Assembly (NCBI GenBank): GCA_910574455.1
Contig: CAJSYZ010000012.1
Location: 1,481,317 to 1,545,316 of the forward strand
Direction: 5' to 3'
DNA from: Trichaptum fuscoviolaceum
Taxonomy: Eukaryota > Basidiomycota > Agaricomycetes > Hymenochaetales > Trichaptaceae
Length of the DNA stretch: 64,000 bases
The translations under genes were made by a program, and so were the position numbers. The notes under the pieces were generated by a model. The model was not told the origin of the DNA. It did no database searches and worked only from the letters and a program-made list of their open reading frames with translations. Below are positions 54,875-64,000 of this stretch, in pieces; the stretch's first letter is position 1; each line of letters opens with the position of its first letter.

Positions 54875-55495
54875 ATGGCAAGCGAGAGTAAACAACTTGG
54901 CGACCTTTCCACGCGTCTGATCACGGAATCGCGTAGGTCGACGGCAACAGACACACTATTCAAATACAATGATACGCTCGTCCGCACTATTATACGTGAA
55001 CAACGCGGGCTGGAAACACTCTTCAACTCCGCGCTGGAAACGATGCCAGACGGTGCAGATGCTTCTCAGCTACCTCCAGCGGTTGTTATCTATCAGACAG
55101 CCATCCTACGAAACAAGCGCTGTTTACTCGCATACCACCAACATCGAATGAACTTTCTCAAGGATCTTTACTGGAATCTTGGTGGCGCCTTACCTCCTAT
55201 CCTCTCGAACGCACAGATTAGAGCAAACTTGGCACCGCACGAGGTTGACTTCCTGCGCGAGTACAATACGATGGTCGTTGACTTCCGAGCAGACTTCACC
55301 GATGAGCTGGATATTACTTCTGGGATCACCACTCCGCCGAAGGACATACACGTTCTCGTTCGCGTTGTAAAGGATTGTGGAGTCATACAAACGGAGGTTG
55401 GGACTATCGACTTTCAGAAGGGCCAACGTTTCATGGTCAGGAAGTCGGATATCGAACATCTAATTATCCAAGGGTATCTCGAAGAAATCCAGTGA
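54875..55495 (+). CDS. PSF1: GINS complex subunit Psf1
   Basis: A single exon of 206 aa from MASESKQLGDLSTRLITESR. The frame is open 33 codons further upstream, but this ATG gives the family's usual length and first helix. Psf1 is part of the GINS tetramer in the CMG replicative helicase (Cdc45-Mcm2-7-GINS). The family marks are the helix NDTLVRTIIREQRGLETLF, the RNKRCLLAYHQHRMNFLKDL helix, LAPHEVDFLREYNTMVVDF, the linker TPPKDIHVLVRVVKDCG, VIQTEVGTIDFQKGQ and VRKSDIEHLIIQGYLEEI at the end. All are present and intact. Confidence 0.94.
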   Translation: MASESKQLGDLSTRLITESRRSTATDTLFKYNDTLVRTIIREQRGLETLFNSALETMPDGADASQLPPAVVIYQTAILRNKRCLLAYHQHRMNFLKDLYWNLGGALPPILSNAQIRANLAPHEVDFLREYNTMVVDFRADFTDELDITSGITTPPKDIHVLVRVVKDCGVIQTEVGTIDFQKGQRFMVRKSDIEHLIIQGYLEEIQ

Positions 55496-56629
55496 TCAGA
55501 ATAGCACATTTTGAGTACGCAACGTTTTCAAGTTCGTCGCTCTCGACTAACCCTTTCTCAGGTACGCACATCGAAGCGCTAAACAGCACAGGTCGACCAG
55601 GGATTTCTTAACACTAAGGATGAATGACGGTTGCATGTCATAATGTCGCTTGACACCGGTCAACACGGCGATTCTTGCAATCGCGCGAACAATGCAAACA
55701 GCTCGCACAAGCGCCTAAGCTCCAGTGGAGGTGTCGGAATCGCTTACCGACTGGGCGGGTTTCGGTGATGTACCTGGAGTTAGCAATGAATTCTCTTGTA
55801 CCTTATATCGCTAATTTATCATATTATATATTCAACTATAGCAAGATTTAACGTCCCACTTCGATACGCCTTTTGGATATATATGAAGATCTCCTTAGAA
55901 AGAAGGTCTGCGATTCTTCGCCGCGTGCATAAGATCAAAGGTGTGAAGAATGCTCCACTGTTCTTGAGACCAGAAACGATGTCATCCTGGTCCAAGGTAG
56001 CGAATGTCTGCACTCACGAATCGCAGCGTTCAATCCCGAGATGCGAAGCTGTTGGGCGGGGTCCCTATAGATATCTTATCCCGTGTCATTGTGACTCTTC
56101 CGCTCGTCAAATACTAGACCCCCTTCGGCGGCTACGAATCCAGATCTATTTCAATATGCGTTGATGCTCAGTGTGTTTCGCTCTTGGTAAATTATGTCCT
56201 ATTTCAAACTGATATCCTTCGCATCCCGCATTGTCAAATCGCTGAGTGGATATTTAAGTTTTGATTTCACCTAAACCTAATCGTACTTTTCTACATTCTC
56301 AGAAGTTCTTGTCCGGCTCACTCAAAGACACACAAGATAGATGGAAATGCAATGTAGGACGAGGGGGGGAAGAGCGATAGCTGTGAATCTCAGTTTTGCA
56401 AAGTCCCTCTGATTCTGGTGAAGACACTATTTTGATTGCTTCGATCTTCCACCATGTCAGTGCGTTCCGAGTCATCTACCGGGGAAAGCTATCTCGCACT
56501 CCGTTTCTACTTTTTTTTCTTGCACTCAGAAACCTCCGGCTCTTTCACATCCTGAACACCAGCCTATCTGGAACCCCTTCCGGAGACTCGGGGATAAGCT
56601 ACGACGGTGCAACTGGTATTCTCTGGATC
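55496..56629. other. Intergenic, no supported gene
   Basis: A 122-codon plus-strand frame (55796-56164) matches nothing I know and overlaps a minus-strand frame of similar quality. I treat the region as non-coding. Confidence 0.4.
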
Positions 56630-57606
56630 AGTCTTTGGTCACTCAAGGGCACACAATGGAGATGCGGGGGTGGGTGTTTGTCACTTCCGCAAAAAAATGA
56701 TTCTCGCCCATTGAAGGGAGGATGGGGATAAAAACACGCCAGCCTTGGGGGGATAACCGGCACCCAAGTTTAGACCCGTTTGGGTCTTGCTGAGCGCGAA
56801 AAACTCCCGGTAGCGAGTGTCGGACTCACACCACCGCCATCCAGAATCCTAATTCTACCTATTTCTACGCATGTTTCCCCGTCGCAGAGACCACCGCCCA
56901 TTCAGGGACAGACAGCCAGTACATCACCACAGGGCCGGGCATGCAAACACGTCCTGGGCATACGAGGTGGCCGCCGAACTCTCCGTCCCAGCGACCGTCC
57001 AAAGCTATCTACGTCCTAATTCTACACACATGTTTCCCCGCCGCAGAGACCGCTTCCCCCAGGAGGTTCAGCACTCTGCATTTCCACGAGACCGGGCATG
57101 CAGACGCGACTCGGGAGTACGGGGTGGCCGCCGCTCGGGTATGTTGCCCTGCCTAATGCAGGGGACCGACGGCCATCTTCCGCGACGCTTTCCACGGTGC
57201 AGAGGGCGACATTGCTGCCACCATGACGGCGTACCGGCGCGACGTGCCCGGAGGCTGAAGTACCCAGGAAGTACTGTGGACAGGTCCCTAGGAAAGTGCG
57301 AGCACACCGATGTCGAGAGTGGTGGCGAGACTCGGTGGCTAGACTACCTGTCTTATGGGACCTTGGTGGAAAGGTGCTGAAGGGCGACTGCCGGCATGCT
57401 GAAAGTCGACAGTAGTGGAGGTAGGAGGTCAAGAGGAGGTGGAGTCAGTATGCCCAGCCTTCCGCTCCTTTATACCCCTTGAATTTGTGGCGAACAAATA
57501 GACGCTTTGGGCTTGTTGTTTTGTTCTGGACGGTGTGGTGCGAACACGAGGTCGAAGAGGGGGCCAATCGACGCGTTCGCCACCTAACCTGTCAGGCTGT
57601 CAGCCG
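56630..57606 (-). repeat. LTR-like dispersed repeat, copy B (inverted)
   Basis: Reverse-complement copy of 3573-4541, including the internal roughly 125-bp direct repeats (GGGGAAACATG words on the minus strand), the TATAAA box (minus strand, near 57475) and the CAATGGGCGAG and GGGGGGATAACCGGC segments. Differences are mainly scattered substitutions and small indels, giving frames of different length in the two copies. Ends are matched to about 15 bp. Confidence 0.65.
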
Positions 57607-58084
57607 GCCGCCCTCATTCATTGATAGTCGAGGGTGGACAGGAGATGCCAACTATAGGAGATTTCAGATGGTGCTAAAAATGATTATCGATAGGCTGTAA
57701 TTCACTATAAGTATGGGCACAGCACTCAACGTTCGAAATACGAATATTCGTGATGATATTACTACTGATCTCTTTCAGCAGTAGTGAGCAAGCCAAACAT
57801 CAGCCGTAGGGTGGGCATATCGGGGCGGCTACGAGGCAGTGCGCTCCAGCTTGAGTAGTTGCTATTGACTCAGGAGAGATAGTGTGAGCAATCCAGTGCC
57901 ACTGTTGGATACCTATCAATTCCGTGAACTCAAATTGTTATGCTCGAAAACAATACGACTGAAATTTCAAATGTTTAGTATATATCAAATGTGGCAATGA
58001 GTCCGTATATACGCTGCTAGCTAAAACTGCCAAAACGATCGTATCTTTCTGCATAATACAACCATATGCAAAACACTCATCAGA
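57607..58084. other. Intergenic, no supported gene
   Basis: Sequence between copy B of the repeat and the 3' end of the oxidoreductase gene. No features seen. Confidence 0.4.
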
Positions 58085-59745
58085 TCACTCGTCCGCAATA
58101 GTGAGGATCGCCTTTCCCGTGTTCTTTCCGGTCAAAACATCCAGGAGTAGCTCTCCTGCCTTCTCAAATCCATGTTTCTTATACTCCAAGTACTTTAGTT
58201 CTCCGGAGGCCACCTTGGACGGTACCTCCTCGTAGAATTCCTTGCTGTACTTTGCGTCCAAGCTACTGACGAGAAAGCCTTGGATGTTTATCGACTTGAA
58301 GAGAATGTGAGGGTAGTTCTAGAGAGTTGAATGTCAGTACCAAATGAGCGAAGGAGTAATGAAGAAATCTACCTTCAAGGGTACATGCTCTGAGTTGTAG
58401 CCGGCAATCAATCCGACGATCTGGGGAGCGGGGAAGTACATCAATGCCCCTTGTACTTCGATTTCATGAGTGTGTTTCACTCACAATAAAGCGAGCGGAA
58501 GGCGCTGAAGCCTCGAGTGCAGCGTCAAGCGATTCACCTCCAACGTGATCCCAGTAACTACCATCTATTTTAGCCACCGAGTTGTAGAGAGGGAGTAAGA
58601 GAGTGCTGTGAGATCATTCAATCTTACAAGTTTATCGGCCCATGTTGAGCGAGAACTTCTTTGATGTTTGTCGTTTTGTAGTTGAACGCAACGGTCGCGC
58701 CGCACTCTTGCATGAACTTGACTTTCTCCTCAGAGCCGGCCGAGGCGATGACTTTCAGGCCCTGCTCCTTAGCCAATTGTATCACGAACCTAGACAATAA
58801 GATATTGGTGAGTTTCTTGAGGAAGCGCTAAGAGAATGTTGAAGGAAAGGCTCACGATCCAACAGGTCCGGCTCCCGTGGTTACAAAAAGTGTATCACCC
58901 TGCAAATTCGCTGTTAGTGAATGTCTTGATAGTTGAATGTTGGATCCGATAATTACCTTCTTTGCATAGGGTTGGAAGTGTTCCTTATATCCATAGTAAG
59001 CTGTTTGTCCTAATGAATGAATGTCAGTACCCCTTCAACCGTAAAAAACACTTCATGATACCTGGCATTCCGGAGACGCCGACATAAATAGACCAAGGGT
59101 GATTTCCAGCCTTGCTAACTTTCCGGTATTTTGTAGCATCGGGCAGAACAGCATATTCCACGTAGGCTATACAGAATTACGAATTGAGTACTAGTATCAT
59201 CAACTTTGTACAATAGCGTACTTACGGAAGAATCCATATAGGTGTTCGCCAGGGGAGACGGAGGCGTCCTCGGACTTGAGCACTACTGCGACACCGTGAC
59301 TTTGGATTCTGTGAAGATACGGGACATAAAAGGCATAGTTAAGCATATAAACTAGGATTTAAGCTATGCTTGAACGCACGGTTCACCGAGAGTGAACGCA
59401 GTCTGTGGTGGATGAGAACCAGGAAGGGTCAGTTTCTTTTCATAGTTGATAGGTCAAACATACACTGTAGCTGCCTGCGTCGGGCTCGCGCATTCGCGCC
59501 CGGAGGTACGGATCTATGGATAGTACAAGAACCTTGACAGCGACTCCACCGTTCAATTCGACTGTGTCCACATCAAACTTCTGGGAGTCGTCCACTTTGA
59601 ACGTCCTCTCCGCATCCGGGTAGCCTAAAGCGTCGAGGTTTATAGTCATAAGCTAACTATACAACCCACGGAAGTGGCATAAATAAAAGAACAAACCTTT
59701 CGGGATTTCATTGAACAAGGCGCGTTTGTTCGTCACTGGTGCCAT
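58085..59745 (-). CDS. MDR-family NADP-dependent alkenal/one oxidoreductase
   Basis: Many short exons from MAPVTNKRALFNEIPKGYPD at 59745 to ...KNTGKAILTIADE at 58085, about 345 aa. It belongs to the zinc-free medium-chain reductases related to leukotriene B4 12-hydroxydehydrogenase/prostaglandin reductase and plant 2-alkenal reductase, which reduce activated double bonds with NADPH. Marks: VLVLSIDPYLRARM, HGVAVVLKSEDA, LPGQTAYYG-type MPGQTAYYGYKEHF, the nucleotide-binding VTTGAGPVGSFVIQLAKEQG with LKVIASAGSEEKVKFMQECG, FNYKT, YWDHVGGESLDAALEA, and FEKAGELLLDVLTGKNTGKA. The intact Rossmann glycines (GAGPVG) suggest activity. No zinc-ligand set, as expected. Cytosolic; the substrate cannot be told. 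Confidence 0.9.
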
Positions 59746-60494
59746 TGTAGTGTGCGATAGCTGAGTGTCTGATAGGGGATTTTGATGGACATGGTTGCAA
59801 GTATAGCCTCCAGCTTTTATAAGAATAAAAATTGATGGCTATGGGAGTAAGCAGAAGCAGAACTTGAACGAAATGGATGACCGTGACGAAGTACAATGCA
59901 GTAAGCATACCGGATTGTAAAGCAAGACCGGCATCCGGCTATCGTCATTGCCGCAGCCTGAGGTGTCCTCACTGCACGATGAGGAAGACCCAGTGCACAC
60001 GCACATACATTTGCGTTTCACCGCTCCTTAAAACACCAGTTGCTAAGAGCAGTTTGACTGAAGCTTGTAATTGCCTTGCTTCAAATAGAATTCACGCGCA
60101 CATTCATAACTTCTTCAAATACCGGGTTCATCCTCGGGGTGTATTCAAATTGAAAGTGCGGTCCATCACTAATTGCCAAGTACAACAGGCAAAAAAGCTT
60201 CCCAAGCAAGCTCGGGGACGTGAGAAGTGGTTACGAGGTATATAGCATGTAATGAGAAAGAACCATGCGACAGAGACAGAAGGTGCAAAACGAAAGGCCA
60301 GTAGCCTCGGAAAGTATGAAAAGGCTCCATATAAATGGAGGGCAAGGGTATGTATGTGTCATGAAGAGTCCGTGAGGATGTGCCAGTTGTCTGTGTGGGT
60401 GTGAGTAGATATGATGCAGCTTGGGAATGTTGGAGAGTGGGTGGTGATGCTATGTGCGAGGATAAAACGTATCGCGCCGGACGAATCGAGTGGT

Positions 60495-61325
60495 TTACTC
60501 GTTGTCCTCCTCATCGTCGCAGAAAGGAAGCTGGTCCCAGGGGATGTTGTCGTCATTCTCATCCACGGCGTTGTTGGAAGAGGCTGTTGCGCTCGAGGTC
60601 GGGGTGAGCGTGGATGTGAGAGTGAATTGAGTGACGGTTGAGGCAGCGGGTGCCGAGGTCGGGTTCGCTGCAGTGGCAGTAGCAGGGATGGTCACCGCTG
60701 GAATACCGGTAGTCGGCACCGGTGGCGCTTGAACGGCGTTGCCGACGCAGAGGACCTTCATGAAAGCCATTCATTAATCAGCTTCGCGTTAAACACTAAT
60801 CCAATAAACCTCAGACATCCCCAGCGAAGACGTCCGAGCGTCATACAGGAGGAAAAGCCAAGGTTCATTGAACAACAGAAACATGCACGTACCTCGCCGA
60901 TGTAGATGTTCGAGCACTGCGAATCAATCTGCGGGTTGTTGAGGGAGAGCAACGTGCTGTTGATGGCGTGCGCGGATGCGATGCCTTCGCAGGTGTCATC
61001 AGGACGGACGATATACGTCGTCTGGCAATCCTCGCCAGAGGTGCCAAGGCAGAGGGTGTTTCCAGGGATGAGGTTGCTGCAGGTAGAATCGATAGATGGG
61101 TTGATCGCTGCAAGCTGATATGTGGAGACGTTGTTTGCGGCAGAGATGCTGTCGCAAATGTCACCCTGCATAATGGTGTATGTGCGTGAGCAGTCCGCTG
61201 CTGCCACGGCTACAGAGCACTCAGAGTCAGTCATCTGTTTTTCGCTTCTCGCCACGAAAATTGCACTCACAGGTGGCGAAGACAGGAAGCACGACGGCAG
61301 CTACGGCGAAAGCACGAGCGAACAT
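60495..61325 (-). CDS. Secreted two-LysM protein
   Basis: Three exons. Signal peptide MFARAFAVAAVVLPVFATS precedes VAAADC. LysM 1 reads CSRTYTIMQGDICDSISAAN and continues to IPGNTLCLG; LysM 2 reads CQTTYIVRPDDTCEGIASAH and continues to YIGEVLCVG. Each has the paired cysteines of fungal LysM modules. A Pro/Thr/Ala/Ser-rich stalk follows, probably O-glycosylated, and the tail is acidic (DENDDNIPWDQLPFCDDEED). LysM modules bind chitin oligomers; secreted fungal proteins with only LysMs protect hyphae from chitinases or hide chitin fragments. No catalytic domain is present. The second intron (donor GTACGTGCATG after YIGE, acceptor at ATGAAG before VLCVG) is needed to complete LysM 2. Confidence 0.88.
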
Positions 61326-61763
61326 GGCTTGGATAAAGAATGTAGAAGTTAATGAGCGACTGTGTATCGACAAGCCTTCTGGTATGAAAGCAGCGAGGTT
61401 TTGAATGTGAAGGAGGTGGAAGGAAAAATGAAAGGAGGATGAAGGTCGGTTAGAGCAGTTTTGTTGAACACTCTTGGCGGCTGTATTTGGACTTGCTCCT
61501 TACGTCGGTTGCCATCCAACATCGGCTCTTGCCAACACATCCATGTGCTTTACTCGAATACTTCAGCTCTGGCTTTCGTGCAAATAATTGAACTCGGGAT
61601 TCCAGGACTCAAAGGCTGACTCACTCTAATACCAATACAATGACTCAACTTGAAGTAGTCGCCATCTTAGGGTCCAGTTGCAGCTTCTGTAACTTATGTA
61701 GTTCTTCGCTGCTCTCAGGCTCCTTCCTCTCATCTGTTTCAGTTCTTTCATCGCAATCAAGGC

Positions 61764-62743
61764 ATGTCTACCCTTTCCTACACAGTTGTCGATGCGTTCA
61801 CCGACAAAGCCTTCGGCGGTAATCCAGCCGCGGTGATCGTGCTCAAAACCGGCCTTCAGCTCGATGACAGCAAATTGCTTCTCATCGCACGCGAATTTAA
61901 TCTATCAGAAACAGCTTTTATCACCCTGAAGGAAAGCTCTGGCGATACAAGCAACAATTCTCTGACTTTTGGTCTGCGCTGGTTCACACCGAAGCTCGAG
62001 GTTGCGCTATGTGGCCACGCGACACTCGCGTCAGCACACGTCCTCTTCGCTGATCCTGATATCGTCCCTCCTAATGTTACGGAGATACGCTTCGAGACGC
62101 GCAAGTCGGGCATCCTAGTTGTCAGTCGTGCTCCGACAGGCGGATATCAGATGCAGTTTCCAGCTGGTAAAACAACGAAAGTGGGATCTGTTCTTGAAGG
62201 AAAGATCGCAGACGTCATCAAGAATGCCCTGGTCCCCGAGTACGCCGCCGTCTACATAGGCGCGGGACAGGAACCTGCGTTTGGGGGGTTTCTGTTAGTG
62301 GAGCTTGAAGGTCCTGTTGATCTAGGAAAGATCAATGTCAACCCAGCTGCTTTTGTGAGTTGTTGAACTCCGCATTCGTCCTTTATTCTGGCGTTGTAGC
62401 TAACTGATGTATTTTACTCACATTTTAGCTTGATCTCGCGCCGCAGTACACGGTGATAGTTGTGACCACAGCCAGCTCCGATCCTTCGACTACTTTTGTT
62501 TCGAGGGTCTTTGGACCCGCAGTCGGTATACCGGAGGACCCTGTCACAGGCTCGGCGCACTGCGTGCTCGGCCCATACTGGCACGAAAAGCTGCGGCTGC
62601 GTGCGGCTGACGTTATGCACGCGCGGCGGCTGAGCGAGCGCGAAGGAGACATTGGCGTGGTATACGACCAAGAGAAGGGAGTGTGCAAACTCATAGGAAA
62701 GGCGGTGACAACTGCAAAGGGCGAGTTCAGCGCACTGATCTAA
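61764..62743 (+). CDS. PhzF-like isomerase/epimerase family protein
   Basis: Two exons, 61764-62354 and 62429-62743, give 301 aa. The start MSTLSYTVVDAFTDKAFGGN with PAAVIVL is the classic PhzF N terminus; LSETAFI holds the expected catalytic Glu. The family core is RWFTPKLEVALCGHATLASA, and the second half has EDPVTGSAHCVLGPYW. The two-lobed diaminopimelate-epimerase-like fold is complete. Bacterial PhzF isomerises a phenazine precursor; eukaryotic members are of uncertain substrate, so only the class is assigned. Probably cytosolic. It is divergent from the LysM gene, with about 440 bp between starts. Confidence 0.92.
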
Positions 62744-64000
62744 ATAAGTTACCTAGGAAAAGGTACAATGGACGCACTAAACACTACCCTGTATGTACAT
62801 ATTTTTAGTCTAAGCAATCACCGGATTCCCAGTTTCAATATTGAATAATGGAGTGATGCGTAAATGTTTGTCTTACAAGTGGTGCGCTGAACCGACGGAG
62901 CTCTCAAGTAAACACCGTGATGAAAGAAATCTGAAACATATTACTGCGAGATTCCACGGAGATCTAAACCTCCAAGGGGCAATATGAGATTTCAAGTTAT
63001 GGCTCTGTCTGCGCGATGTCAATCCATTTGCGCATGGAAGTGGAGCAAGAATAAGTTGCTCACGACTCGTGCAGGACATCATCACGATCCTCGAGTACTA
63101 GTACTAAATCGTAGTGGTGAAGCACTTGATGCGACTTTTAATATAAGACGCTCAGAGTCCTTGATTTAACGTGATGATCGGAGCAACGTCATAGCACTGG
63201 TCGCCATTTTTATACTAGTTGTCTACTGCGTTTCGCCGTCGATTGGGGCTCTAAGCTGAAGAGGGGGATAAGCGAAGGCGCTCGGCTGTGTACGCAGCAG
63301 CCATTTGATACCCCCCCTCCCCTCCTGGCCAGCTACTTCTATGACGTGTGGAGAGATCTGGAAGAGGGTGAAAGTCGTCTAAACATCTCTCTGCCATTGA
63401 AAAATCATGGGTCCGATGATATCGAAGAGCACTTGATTTGAGCACGCGTCCGAGAGAGCCAATGAAGGGAAAGACCATAGTAGCTGAGTTTATAGTTCTG
63501 ACAGATTGACTTAAACTGTCTGCTAGATTTCTCAGATATGCGGCGGAGGTAATTACACTTCGCGTAGCCAAGGGGGGAACATGCAGTGGCCTTGACATCG
63601 AGATACGCGGCAGCTTATCTGACGGAGAGAAAAAGCGACGTGTCGACACAGGAGGAGACAGTAGGAGGTAGAGTCAGGGAGAAGCTGATGAATCGTCAGC
63701 GGAGAGCCTGAGGAGTCAAAGAACGATATGAAGGGCCGAAGAAATAGGAACACACCGACTCTTGAGCCTGAGCCTTAAGGTGGGCGCTAAAGCTTTCCTG
63801 TGATCCCCCCCTCGGATCGCCCGCACATACGCGTATAAGAGCTACGTGCGGCCCTTAGGATAACTAGGCGCCGTAGGAATCATATGTAGATTTGTAGGAG
63901 TAGGCACCGAAACAGCCGCCTTGCTAATCCGTTGACTTGAAGTAACCGGGATAATAATGGTCTTGGAATGTCCATCATTATGAAGTTTATTGCTTGTGGC
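62744..64000. other. Right-edge region without a supported gene
   Basis: Short overlapping frames on both strands only. Nothing resembles a known family, tRNA or element; a gene continuing from outside the window cannot be excluded. Confidence 0.4.

Noticed and set aside
55796..56164. 122-codon plus-strand frame after PSF1
   Set aside because: Unrecognised sequence in a non-coding gap with no splice or start context; an equally open minus-strand frame overlaps it.

Overview
The window is nuclear DNA of a filamentous basidiomycete, most likely an Agaricomycete. Genes are split by many short (about 45-70 bp) GT..AG introns, the tRNA genes carry short introns after the anticodon, and the gene content is fungal: a copper-radical (glyoxal) oxidase, a LysM secreted protein, Ies6, PUF6, Uba2, a Nedd8 E1 subunit and a Mutator-like (MULE) transposase. 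All gene models come from reading frames, splice signals and family motifs read by eye; no searches were run.

Layout. 1-7.4 kb: the 3' part of an aldo/keto reductase, then three minus-strand paralogs of a small unrecognised protein family, with a 762-bp Tc1/mariner-type MITE and a roughly 1-kb LTR-like repeat between paralogs 1 and 2. 7.7-9.9 kb: an intron-containing tRNA-Asp and a relic in which a truncated protein kinase abuts a frameshifted Sfp1-like zinc-finger fragment. 10.6-13.3 kb: a TauD-type dioxygenase and a conserved fungal protein of unknown function. 13.7-17.8 kb: DNA2 helicase/nuclease.

18.0-39.9 kb is one large DNA transposon of 21,905 bp. It is flanked by a perfect 9-bp target duplication (ATTTATGAT) and bounded by inverted repeats of about 0.9 and 1.0 kb, built largely from degenerate copies of an AAGTCAACC-type motif. 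It carries a MULE transposase with a SWIM zinc finger whose reading frame appears to continue into two separate Ulp1 (C48) cysteine-protease domains joined by an acidic linker. It also carries four other multi-exon genes (109 aa, 139 aa, about 0.9 kaa, and a zinc-finger protein) and two decayed host-gene fragments: an FANCM/Mph1-type helicase next to the left repeat and an FAD-linked oxidoreductase next to the right repeat. The element sits in what was about 350 bp between DNA2 and PUF6, ending 142 bp before the PUF6 ATG.

40-47.7 kb: PUF6, then UBA2 (SUMO E1) and the NAE1/Ula1 subunit of the NEDD8 E1, head to head over a 246-bp intergenic region. 49.9-64 kb: a membrane-anchored glyoxal oxidase, IES6 (INO80 complex), two convergent tRNA-Asp genes, PSF1 (GINS), the second copy of the LTR-like repeat in inverted orientation, an MDR-type NADP oxidoreductase, a LysM protein and a PhzF-like protein. 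The last 1.2 kb shows nothing I can support.
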